A stretch of 64,000 bases of DNA from Gnetum montanum. Lineage: Eukaryota; Streptophyta; Gnetopsida; Gnetales; Gnetaceae. The DNA is taken from positions 69,879-133,878 of the forward strand of contig MNCI01020791.1 in assembly GCA_015680685.1 (NCBI GenBank), written 5' to 3'. A program made the position numbers and the translations under genes. This document shows positions 9,661 to 19,085 of this stretch, one piece after another. The notes beneath the pieces are model-generated. The model saw nothing but the letters and a program-made list of their open reading frames with translations. It made no database searches and was not told where the DNA came from. The stretch's first letter is position 1, and every line of letters starts with the position of its first letter.

Positions 9661-11560
9661 TACCCCTATGATTAAATGAAAACTCATCCTTGAGTTCCTT
9701 ATAATAATATCAGGTAGGTATGGAATTATTGAGGGGAATGGAACTAATGGAATGACATGTGAACGGATCATTATTACAAGACTTGANNNNNNNNNNNNNN
9801 NNNNNNNNNNNNNNNNNNNNNNNNNNNNNNNNNNNNNNNNNNNNNNNNNNNNNNNNNNNNNNNNNNNNNNNNNNNNNNNNNNNNNNNNNNNNNNNNNNNN
9901 NNNNNNNNNNNNNNNNNNNNNNNNNNNNNNNNNNNNNNNNNNNNNNNNNNNNNNNNNNNNNNNNNNNNNNNNNNNNNNNNNNNNNNNNNNNNNNNNNNNN
10001 NNNNNNNNNNNNNNNNNNNNNNNNNNNNNNNNNNNNNNNNNNNNNNNNNNNNNNNNNNNNNNNNNNNNNNNNNNNNNNNNNNNNNNNNNNNNNNNNNNNN
10101 NNNNNNNNNNNNNNNNNNNNNNNNNNNNNNNNNNNNNNNNNNNNNNNNNNNNNNNNNNNNNNNNNNNNNNNNNNNNNNNNNNNNNNNNNNNNNNNNNNNN
10201 NNNNNNNNNNNNNNNNNNNNNNNNNNNNNNNNNNNNNNNNNNNNNNNNNNNNNNNNNNNNNNNNNNNNNNNNNNNNNNNNNNNNNNNNNNNNNNNNNNNN
10301 NNNNNNNNNNNNNNNNNNNNNNNNNNNNNNNNNNNNNNNNNNNNNNNNNNNNNNNNNNNNNNNNNNNNNNNNNNNNNNNNNNNNNNNNNNNNNNNNNNNN
10401 NNNNNNNNNNNNNNNNNNNNNNNNNNNNNNNNNNNNNNNNNNNNNNNNNNNNNNNNNNNNNNNNNNNNNNNNNNNNNNNNNNNNNNNNNNNNNNNNNNNN
10501 NNNNNNNNNNNNACAACTATGGCATTGATGAAATGGATGTCAAGATGGAAATGAACAAAATAAAATTAATTGCAAAATGTTAAGGGAAAGAATTTAACTA
10601 ATGCTCCAAATAGGAATGTCAGTGGGTCCTCCCCAAAGCAGACTCATGCCCTTAATGCCCTGACAAACCCACATTCAAAGAGTCTGTAGGCCCTGGGAAT
10701 GTCATTTGGAACAAAAGTTAAAGTCTTAACCACAAGAATTTACCAAAAAGAAAACAATGCATCGACCAAAATATATACACTAATGATACAACCGGCAATG
10801 AGGTGAACAATGGAGAGAAGGATGGAGAGAAGAGAAATAGAATGGAATCCCAAGAACAAGGTGGTGTACAGCCCCTTGTGTGTTTGATGATTAATGTGAC
10901 TTGGTAAATCTCATTCCATATTTGGCCTCAAACCAACCACCTCCAGTGACTTCGCATCAATGCATTCAGTTAAACCATCCACTTGGGCAACAAGAATGTA
11001 CACTCCAAGAACCACCACCATTCCGACGAAACAAAGGAGAAAATGGGAAGTGAGAAGGGCCGTAGTTAGAGGGAACACTTTTGGTTCCATAACCAGTGCT
11101 TGTAGCCCACGTGTATTCGTCTAAGGGGTGTGCTTTGAATACTCACTTGGTTTTGTTTTGTTTTGTTTTGTGTTTTTATGCTTGAGAACCACACCATGCA
11201 AAGACTTCTTATTTTTATTGTCTCAGCTTCTAATAATTGGGTAACATCGGAACGATAGAAAACTCAAGAAGAAACATTCAAGCACCCAAGAGAATGACCC
11301 ACACAAAACCATCAAGTTCCTTTGAAATCACATCCTTTTCAATCCTTGAGTCCTTCCTTAGTTTGAGAAATACCCAGTCACCGATTCGTTAAAGTTCTTA
11401 TTAGAAGGGGACTGTTCATTTCCAAGCCAAGAGAGACCATAGAAACTGGTGGATGGATGGATGGATGAAGTGAACTCATTGCTAGCCATATAAAAAAAAA
11501 CATACCTTAGTATCAACATTGTGACTTAAAGGAAAAAGCCAAACATTAGTAATCAATATG
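9661..11560 (-). other. Element B 3' noncoding region with assembly gap
   Basis: On the minus strand it ends in the terminal polypurine tract (AATCATAGGGGTA, 9661-9673) against the 3' LTR. Sequence outside the gap aligns with G 56411-58100 and D 30900-32573. No coding region is seen. The equivalent stretch in G that the gap replaces is about 510 bp, somewhat less than the 726 Ns. Confidence 0.8.
9787..10512. other. Assembly gap, 726 N
   Basis: A run of undetermined bases within B's 3' noncoding region. Nothing can be said about its content beyond what G suggests. Confidence 1.
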
Positions 11561-11602
11561 AAAACAGTTCATACCATCATGAAGAACGCTTATTATGGGA
11601 CA

Positions 11603-11770
11603 AACTTATAGGGTGGATCACACACACACACACACAAAAATTGGAAAAGTATATTGATGATGTAAAACAAAAATAAGAAAAGTTAAAGAAATTTGTAAAA
11701 CAAAAATTAGAAAAGTTAAAGAAATTTGAAAAACAAAAATGTGTAAAACAAAAACATGTAAAACAAAAAC
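11603..11770 (-). repeat. CA/TG microsatellite and (G)TAAAACAAAAA repeats
   Basis: A (CA)n run near 11619-11636 is followed by several TGTAAAACAAAAAT-type units. The same unit is expanded in G at 58200-58380, and its reverse complement forms the T-rich start of the 3' region in A and D. Confidence 0.7.
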
Positions 11771-11810
11771 TTAAAAGAACTAAGGGCCCCATATGATTAG
11801 CATAGGTGGC

Positions 11811-11827
11811 CATCTCCCCCATGACTG
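11811..11827 (-). other. Internal polypurine-tract-like motif (B)
   Basis: The minus strand reads CAGTCATGGGGGAGATG, sharing AGTCATGGGGG with the terminal tract of G and D. It lies just after the RT-INT deletion junction. Confidence 0.5.
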
Positions 11828-12489
11828 AGTTGTAAGGGAGAGATCCGAAATAATGAGCGTCTATTTGAATTTCGTAAAAGTGCCCAACTTCTCCCAATTG
11901 ATGATCTTAGATTAAGGGATGGAAGTTGGCGACACTCATATTCCAATGTATCTATGCCTTCGTTGTTGGCATGGGTTTCCTTAGTTCATTCCATGCATAT
12001 TTTTCTGCTCCTTCTGGTAGCTATCAACCATGGGGTATCTACTACTTCTTGTGTGGTTGCTACATACAGGCATCTTTGTTTCAATGTTTCTTGGGCACAC
12101 CTTTTACATGGAGGCATTTCCTCCATGTCATCACCCGATGAATCACTGTATGTGATGCATGGAACTTTCCTCTTCTTGATCTTTCCACATATGTTTATCT
12201 TAGAGATTTCCAAGGAAAGATCGCAGATCCTAAGGCATGCATCTACTATACTCAGCCATGCCCTTTCCATTATAATTGGGAAGTCCCCTTCGTTATTGTT
12301 CACTTCAATCATCAAAAAATCAACTGGGTAAGACCAACCAAACACAGTTGTAATGATGTCCTTCACCAATCCCAAGGGAATGGTGATGGACTAGTCTGCT
12401 AGCTCTAGTTGAATGTTGCTCTTCTTAAGTTGGGGTAGGTTCTAGGCGTGATACATCTCTCATGAAATTAAGTTGACTCTGGAACCTGA

Positions 12490-15076
12490 GTCAAGAAGAG
12501 CCCTATGTGGTTTATTTCCGGTGATCTACAAATAGATTAAGGGACTCCCAGGATTAGTTAGTTTCCTGGGAAGGTGGCCTACCTTGATCCAATCGGTTAC
12601 AGTATGTGTTAACATAACCATATGCGTTAGGCTCTGTTGGACTGAAGGGTTCTCTGAAGTTTTAGATGGTGATGGAGGAGTGTACATGGCCTCAACCACT
12701 TGTTGTTGTGAGAGTTTGTCTGGGCTTTTGGTTCTGAAGTAAGGTCTTCTCTTTCTACAGTTGTCAGAACCAGCAGCAGGTTGGATATTTACAGCTCTCG
12801 CAGCATGACGTTGCTGCGGTTGAGGAGGAAGTTCCCCTTGCATTGTTGGAGCAGGAGGTGTTATGGGAACTACTTGTGNAGAAGGAGTCCTTCTGAAGTA
12901 CTCCCGAACTTGTTAGTGACGGTTGGGGGTTGCGTGAGCCATAGAGTCACTTGGAGAAATCGGCTGCTGCACATAATAACCATAAGGATCGGGCTGTCGG
13001 TAAGGGTACTATTGTGTTGGCAGTGGCATCCCCCATGACTGTGGGTATTGCCACTACTGATGCTATCTAATGGGCTATGGTGGAGTTCCACTTGGAAAAT
13101 ACATTAAGGGTTGGTGGAACTACCTTGGGTTACCTTGTAGATAAGGTAACCTTCGGGGTGTTTGCCGTTGGTTGAGTCTTGGATTAAGCGCATACACCCC
13201 AAACTCCTGTAGATGTGAGATGATGGGGCAACATCCCTTAGGATGGTCATAGTGGCAGATATCACATCCACTGTTATCGTCTGAATCAGAATCCTCAGCC
13301 ACATTGGAGTTAGTGATTTTTCCCTTACCCTTGTTACGTGCAGGGCGTGAATCTTTCCACTTTTTCTTACCTTTGTCACTACTTTGTTCTACCTTAGACT
13401 CTTCTACAATTTTCAAGAATATTTCAATTCTTGAGTCTAGGGAATCCCACATTTGGTCTACTTTGGCCGATACCTCGGTTATTAATTTTTGGATCGACAA
13501 ATTTTTTCGATTCACCAGCTATTTGATTGGTGACTCATCCTCTTCATCGCAAAATTTCCACTTCCTTCTTTCGAAGAGAGGGATCACGGTTATACTCTTC
13601 CGCACTTTCCCTTTTGTGTAGCTGACCCTCTTCATTTGCTACTTACTCCAACAAGCTACGTACTTCATGGGCTCTAAGTTGTGAGAGTCTCCCTTGGGCG
13701 TAAGTCCCAAGGGTTCTTCTAGTTTCATTCCTTAGCCCATCCACGATGTGACGAAGTTGATCTCGCTGAGCGTATCCATGGCCTGGGCAATGATGTAACA
13801 ATGTGTAATAATAGGCCATGGTAGCATCCAAGGGTTCGTGTGTACCTTGCTTCCAACCTTGGATCTGCTTACGCAAATTGGACACTCTAGAGTACGTTTG
13901 ATACTTCTCGTTGAATAGTTCTAGCATCATACTCCACCTCCTAATGGTTTCTGGTTCTAAAGACTGGTACTAGCTCTTTGCTTCTTTGGTGAGTGTCCTT
14001 GGGAACAACTTAATTTTTTTCCACTCATTTTCTATATTCTACAAGGCACAGGCATCATGGAATGCCTGTAAATGATTTTGCAGATCAGCATTGTATCCCC
14101 CTTCAAACCTTGGGATATTATTCATGTCTAAACGCTTGATCCGACTATCCTTTAAATGCCTTGTGAGAATCCTAACTACCTCTGTGATGTCAAGCATACT
14201 TCGGGTTGTGAGTAGGGGCTCATCATGATTATCTCTTTCATGATGCCTATGATGTCTTCGTTGTTCCCTACTCTCCCTACGTCCTTGCCCTTGTCCTATC
14301 TCTTGACCTTCCGGTCAAGGTCTTTCATCCTTTTTACTTTTATCCTCACCTTTATGTTCATGGTGGCTGCACCCAGATGAGAAAGGAGAGGATGAGTGAT
14401 GTGAAGAAGGGGAAGAAGAAGGGGAACCATCACCATGACGATGTTTCTTGCCTTCTCTTCGGCTACTACGACCCTGATCGTGGTGATGATCTAAGTGCCC
14501 ATCCTTAGCATGAGTGGTTGTTCCCTCTGTGAATAGTTGGTGTTCATAGGCATTAGAATTAGGGATATGTATCGTTGATCATAGGTTCTGATACCCAACC
14601 TCCTCACCATCGTTAGGAGGGGGAACATCCTTTGCTAAAGAACCCGTGTTAAAGGGTTCCTCGTCTTCTATTTCACTAAGGACATGTGGGGCCTTACCCT
14701 TCGAAAATGTATCTTGGCTCTCCTACCTTAAGTCTCTCATACGTTGGGCATCTGTGGGATAATAATCCCTCATGTCAAAATCTTTCGCAATGTATTTAGC
14801 ATATAGCTCGATCATGCTTATCTGTGCCAAGGCACGGAAAAGCATGTGAGAGATTGATCGATCTGGGAGTAACACAATGTTACCTTGCAAGTCTCTCCAT
14901 CACAGCTATTCGTCTTGATGGAGGACAAAAGTAAAATTAGGAATATAATCATCGGGATGAGTATATGTCATCTTATATTGTTTAGGACTTGGTTGATTTT
15001 GGTTATGTTTTTTATCTTGCCGACTGTCTCGTGTGTGGTTCTTAGGTGGTGAGTTGCTCTTATGAGAAGAAGACAT
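12490..15076 (-). pseudogene. gag: Gag polyprotein (element B)
   Basis: Probable start at 15076 (MSSSHKSNSPP). The N-terminal module (YTHPDDYIPNFTFVLHQDE, then LAQISMIELYAKYIAKDFD) is followed by an H/S/D-rich disordered-looking segment (GKKHRHGDGSPSSSPSS) and a charged tract (RREQRRHHRHHERDNHDEP type). The capsid-like domain (NNIPRFEGGYNADLQNHLQ; KLFPRTLTKEAKS) and the open stretch 13930-13643 (FNEKYQTYSRVSNLRKQIQG; NETRRTLGTYAQGRLSQL) come next. One extra base near 13570 shifts the frame; from 13515 the C-terminal part continues (LDSRIEIFLKIVEESK) to the zinc-knuckle-like CDICHYDHPKGCC (about 13230-13270) and a Pro-rich tail. The single N at 12879 hides about 55 bases present in G. Few stops, so younger than A or F. 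Confidence 0.87.
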
Positions 15077-15199
15077 TTTTATTGGTGTACTAAATTCACT
15101 GTTATATAAATTTTCTCTTGATTAACCTGAAGGTTCGTTAAGGCTCACAACGATGTGAGTGATATGCCATATGCTCTATTCGGTGCACAAACACTTAGT

Positions 15200-15216
15200 C
15201 CCTGGCAATGGCGCCA
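15200..15216 (-). other. Primer binding site, tRNA-Asp type (B)
   Basis: The minus strand reads TGGCGCCATTGCCAGGG, 15 of 17 matching the complement of the plant tRNA-Asp 3' end. It lies one base inside the 5' LTR. It is the best preserved PBS in the window. Confidence 0.9.
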
Positions 15217-15217
15217 A

Positions 15218-16116
15218 TGATGAGTGGCAAGGTACCCCTACACTCAACCATACGAAACGAGCGTAGCACGCACGATCCGGTCGAACTTCGCAAAGTAAAT
15301 GCCTAAACGCCCCATGGAACACTTGGGGTTAATCATTCATTGTCTTTCCAAACTTACCTATTGTTGTCGCGGTGTATGGTTAAGTAAATCCAAGGTATAT
15401 GATTTTTTTGGTCTTTTATGGTTTTATGTCTTCTATGCTAAGAGCAAAGGGTTGAGAAACTAACTACTCTAACTAATTTCCTAAGTCTAAATTAACTAGT
15501 GTCAGTATCCATTCCCACTTACCATACACACCCTGTACTATGCAACTGTGGCTACCAAACTCTAATTGTTACTGGAATCACCACAAGTAACGCATGTGCT
15601 TGAAGTGGTCATACTGAGGCACCTAACTAGCCTAAGCATGATGGGAAGCTGATTCCTTGACTAGCTGTACACATCTGTAGATGCTCATAATCAAGTCGTA
15701 CTCATCCTGTGTTCTAGAAGACAAGGGTGAGAGGATCTAATCGTGATGAGTAGCCGATTCCTTGGTTAGCCACACACATTCGTCAATGCTCGTAACCAAG
15801 TCGTACTCATGTTGCGCTAATGCATGTAATAAATAATAGGTAGGAAATAACAAATAATAAACCTATTCCATGTACTGCAAGGTTTATCCACAAAGCTCGT
15901 CTTTATTACTGTACACAACTTGCGTTCAGGTACAAAGCTGATCGAATAAAGATCCATTCACATGGGGACTCCTACTACGAGCACATGGAAAATATTCTAT
16001 CTCTGGAGTGACTAAACTACCAGAGCTTCACTACTTCTAGCCTAGGATAAGAAATGAGAGGAGTGCCACTTCTTATTTATAGATTTGGTTGCGGACCGTG
16101 ATATCTCATCTCATCA
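15218..16116 (-). mobile_element. Element B 5' LTR (899 bp), GATATC array deleted
   Basis: It matches 8663-9660 throughout, but near its U3 end the sequence passes from GCGGACCGTGATATC directly to TCATCTCATCA, omitting about 100 bp of palindromic array. The TATA box complement (TTATTTATAG, about 16073-16082) remains. A deletion between two GATATC repeats would explain this. Confidence 0.88.
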
Positions 16117-16917
16117 AAGGCATGAGCCTACTCTAGGGAGGATCCACTAGCATTTCTTTTTGGTGAAATTGTTAACTTCTTTTCCTTAAACATTTCCTGC
16201 AATCTATCATTTCTTGTTGCATCCCCATCCATGACATCCATTTTATTGGCATTGCCATTGATATTTTTCATCTTTCTTGTTCCTCATGTTTTTCCATCTT
16301 ATAGCTACCAAAGGTTTGCTCTTAGTCATGGGGGTCCTCGCACAAATATTTCAATTTTTTCCATTTTACTAATTACCTAACCCCTACACCTTGGGTAGTT
16401 GCTAGTGATAAATCTCTGAACCAATTTCTTCCATAACTACAACTCAGCCAATGCACTTCATATCCAGGCAAGGTATCAATTGCATTATGGATTATCTATC
16501 CTTGCTCATTTGTGACTATGTTATGTGTGCAGATGGAAATCATACAAATAATGGACTGGGCTTGGAGGAAGCACTTAGGATGGACTAGAATTAGAGCATT
16601 TATGAAAGGAGCAAGTTTGGTGGCATGGCTATGGATAAACAACGGAAGGTGCAATCTTGGCATTGGTGGCAATACACTCCATCTTCTTTGTCTCTCTCTT
16701 TTTCTCTTCAAGTGGCCAAATAAAGGCTTGGATGTCATTTATGTATGAGTGTTCACAAAATCGTCATGAACACTAATGTTATAATATGCACTGTGCACTG
16801 GGCACGTTGAGTCTGTCATCCCATTCCATGGTTAGTTTTCAATTAGTCAATAATCACATAGCTTCTCAATATTTTGTAAGGAACTCGAGGATGAGTTTTC
16901 ATTCAGTTGTGGGGATA
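16117..16917 (+). other. Element A 3' noncoding region, part 2
   Basis: Continuation of A after B's insertion, beginning AAGGCATGAGCCTACTCTAGGGAGG, which aligns with D from about 31795. It runs to the terminal polypurine tract TTCAGTTGTGGGGATA (16902-16917). It contains short T/C-rich and CTCT runs but no gene. Confidence 0.82.
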
Positions 16918-17732
16918 TGATGAGAGTGGTTACTCTAGTAGTTACTCTAATTATTAGAGTGGTTACTCTAGCAGTTACTTTAGAAGTTATTCTAATTATT
17001 AGAGTGGTTACTCTAGCAATTACTCTAATAGTTATTCTAATTATTAGAGTGGTTACTCTAGTAGTTTCTTTAGCAGTTATTCTAATTATTAGAGTAGATA
17101 CTCTAATTATTAGAGTAGTTTCTCCCAAGTTTATAAATACAGTGCCCAAGTGCACAATTGGAAGGAAGTCTTTTAGCAGTCAAGTAGCGAAACTCTTGTA
17201 GTCTGTTTGAAAGTTAGAGTATTTTCCAAGTGCCTGTAGTAGGAGGTCTAAGTGTGGATAGATCTTTATTCAAGCATTGATGTACCTAAGCACACCATTG
17301 TGTTGGCAATAAAGNGGCATGACAACTTAGAGCATGCATGTAATGCTTGGTAACCCAGTAACGATTAGTGTTTGGTAATCCCAGTAGTGTTGCATCGGTT
17401 TAGGATGTGTACGAAAAGTGGGAACGAATGCTGGTGTTAAGGTTAGTTAGAACTTAGTTAATGGGTAGTTAAGTTAAATTAGTCACTTAGTTACCTCTCT
17501 CCTTCCCTACTAGCACAAGACATAAAAACATAAAAGCTATAAAAATCATATGCCTCAAGCTTACTTAACCATACAATTGTGACATACAGGTAAGCTTGGG
17601 ATGACAATGATCAACCAACCCATCCTTGTTCCACAAGGGCGCATAAGCACTTATTCCTTGGAATTCGATTGGATCATGCATGAAATGCTCATATTCGTAT
17701 GGTTGAGCATAGGGATACCTTGCCACTCATCA
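16918..17732 (+). mobile_element. Element A 3' LTR (815 bp)
   Basis: It starts TGATGAGAGTGG after the polypurine tract and ends CCACTCATCA. R/U5 are clearly family 1 (AATAAAG near 17309; CAAGCTTACTTAACCATAC; GCATAAGCACTT). The U3 is unlike B, D, E or G: a 45-bp tandem array replaces the GATATC palindromes, and the core promoter reads TTTATAAATACAG (about 17129). The N at 17315 replaces about 130 bases found in D. The right flank ATAGG (17733-17737) is C's LTR; the left target duplicate lies outside the window. Confidence 0.88.
16922..17120 (+). repeat. 45-bp tandem repeat in U3 of A
   Basis: About three full and several partial copies of a 45-bp unit of form AGAGTGGTTACTCTAGCAGT...TATTCTAATTATT. 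Each junction forms the 17-base inverted repeat ACTCTAATTATTAGAGT or its TTCTAATTATTAGAGT variant. It lies directly upstream of the TATA-like TTTATAAATA, the usual enhancer position. The short open frames across it are repeats of I/V/T/R residues and not genes. Confidence 0.85.
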
Positions 17733-18385
17733 ATAGGCTTCCAGCTGATGTTTGAGAAGGGTCCAAAGCAAGAGCTAGAGGCTCAAAATCAGATCCTTGT
17801 GGGTCTTCTCAGCAACATTAGGAGAGTTCTCTCTCTCTTCTTTCTATTTGCAACAACATAGGTAGCGTAGCCCATGCATAAGATGTCAGACATGTGATTT
17901 TCTTTGAGCCAACAACTTATCTCAGTGGTGCAGATGTGGGTGGATGATCTTCCTCTCTACGATGGTGCACAAATGGTGGCAGATGATGATAGGCTTTGAG
18001 GATCGCAGTTGTTGCCCTATGTGGACTGTGGTAGGTAGTCTCTATTTCTCTCTTTCTCTCTCATGGTGATTGCGATCTTCCTACCCAACAATGGATACCA
18101 TCGGCAGTCATGGATCGACAACATCAGTAAGACTAGGAAAAATTTATTTCTTTTAGTTACTTATTGTATTCTCAACTTTGAGATAGTTATTCAATTTAAA
18201 TTCAAATTCATTCAATTTAAATTTTGATTTCTTTGGTTTGGTTTATTATTTGCAAAAGGCTAGGTAGCCCTCTACAGTTAAGACTATTCTCGGGTTTCTG
18301 TACCCATACAAGAGGCACTCTAGGCAATAGTCTCTTAAAACAAGTTTTTTTTCTCAGTGTTGGTGTGACCAAAATTTATGCATCA
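17733..18385 (+). mobile_element. Element C 5' LTR, right part
   Basis: It aligns with 33484-34134 over its whole length (AGGCTTCCAG, CTCTCTCTCTT, TTCAATTTAAATTC, GTTTGGTTTATTATTTGC, TTTATGCATCA), with scattered substitutions. The left border is the insertion point of A, at about LTR position 375. Confidence 0.85.
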
Positions 18386-18394
18386 ACACCTTTT

Positions 18395-18411
18395 TGGCAC
18401 TAGAAAGAGGG
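18395..18411 (+). other. Primer-binding-site-like sequence (C)
   Basis: TGGCACTAGAAAGAGGG lies 9 bases after the LTR end and starts with the TGG expected of a tRNA 3' CCA complement. A related TAGCATTAGAAGGAGGA follows the LTR at 44773-46213. I cannot name the tRNA from the sequence alone. Confidence 0.6.
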
Positions 18412-19085
18412 CCATTTCTCCAACCTTTATTATCGCATTTTCTAAAATATCTATTTTCTATCCTTTTCGAGCCCCTATTTTGTTTTTGTTTCCCAAAAAT
18501 TTCATTTTCCTTATTTTAAACTTGTTTTATTTAAAATTTTTGTTTTTAGCCATTGCCTTGAAAAATGTTTTTAAAGAATTTTTGAGCCCTTTATTTCCTA
18601 TTCTCAAAAATTTGTTTCTTGAAAACCTTCAGGTCTGATCACCCATTTTTTAAATTTTTTTTAAATTTTTTAAATCCTTGTTTCCCAATCCTATTTTCAA
18701 ATTTGTGTTTTGGCGGTCCTTACCTTAGTCCTGGGTTAGGTAAGGTGGTTTTATTTGATTATGCAATTTGAAGTTTATTTTCCTAAAATTTTGCATTTTA
18801 CTATTTGCCTTTTAATTTTATAAGTATTGCAATTTTATACATTTATTTTTATTTTAATATATATATATATATTTAAAAAAATGTAGCATATTTTAGTGCT
18901 TTTTATTTACCAAAAAAAAAATAATATTTTTTCAATATTTTCTTTTCTTTTACATAATTTTATAGTTTTGTTTTATGAGTGAAATCTCCTCTACTTCTAA
19001 CTGACTAATCGCTTGTCTGTTCGCATTAAGGAAATAACGAGCCTTACATTTTCCAAGTTTTATTCTTAGGAGAACTTAGACTAGG
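18412..19085 (+). other. Leader of element C
   Basis: AT-rich, untranslated-looking DNA between primer site and gag, with an (AT)n run near 18858-18872 and poly-T/poly-A stretches. No gene is seen. Confidence 0.7.

Larger units (their letters stand above)
11577..12480 (-). pseudogene. Protease fused to the RT-INT deletion junction (element B)
   Basis: The retropepsin-like part lies at 12375-11986 (MGLVKDIITTVFGWSYPVDF, EVNNNEGDFPIIMERAWLS), the same fold segment as in A and D. It continues in the acidic YSDSSGDDMEE linker. Instead of the RT N-terminus the sequence then jumps, at about 11870-11900, into HYFGSLPYNSVMGEMATYAN, which belongs to the post-integrase region of A and D. G has the same junction, so about 2.8 kb of pol was lost before B and G separated. 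A Thr/Lys-poor Phe-rich tail follows, translated from the T-rich noncoding region. The protease active-site D-S-G segment lies near 12480-12500 (RALLDSGSRVN). Confidence 0.8.
8663..16116 (-). mobile_element. Element B: gag-pro-only family-1 element (TR-GAG-like)
   Basis: B lies on the minus strand with 5' LTR 15218-16116, tRNA-Asp type PBS 15200-15216, gag, protease, 3' noncoding region, PPT (9661-9680) and 3' LTR 8663-9660. RT, RNaseH and integrase are absent: protease runs straight into the post-pol noncoding region. It lies inside A's 3' region; flanks AAGGG (8658-8662) and AAGGC (16117-16121) are a 5-bp target duplication with one mismatch, and joining the flanks restores the uninterrupted sequence seen in D. 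The junction of the RT-INT deletion matches that of G. Such elements would need enzymes from partners like A or D. A 726-base N gap lies in its 3' region. Confidence 0.88.
909..17732 (+). mobile_element. Element A: full-length-type Ty3/gypsy element, family 1
   Basis: Order on the plus strand: 5' LTR remnant (909-1237), tRNA-Asp type primer site (1239-1255), gag, protease, RT, RNaseH, integrase (to about 7455), long 3' noncoding region, polypurine tract, and 3' LTR (16918-17732). The span includes B (8663-16116), inserted in the 3' noncoding region, and the front of the 5' LTR was separated by the insertion of LTR E. The protease-RT-RH-INT order places it in Ty3/gypsy; RT and integrase motifs and the Asp primer suggest the Athila/Tat (OTA) branch. 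A itself inserted into the 5' LTR of C at 17733. Many stops and frameshifts make it inactive. Confidence 0.9.

Noticed and set aside
9710-10583. Three long open frames across the N run
   Set aside because: They consist of undetermined residues; openness is an artefact of Ns.
2693-13930. Programmed frameshift in Gag, since A, B and G all change phase in this gene
   Set aside because: The shifts fall at different places (near 2705 in A, 13570 in B, 60280 in G) and each is a simple indel relative to the others.
16847-17201. Open frames rich in I, V, T and R on both strands
   Set aside because: By-product of the 45-bp U3 tandem array.
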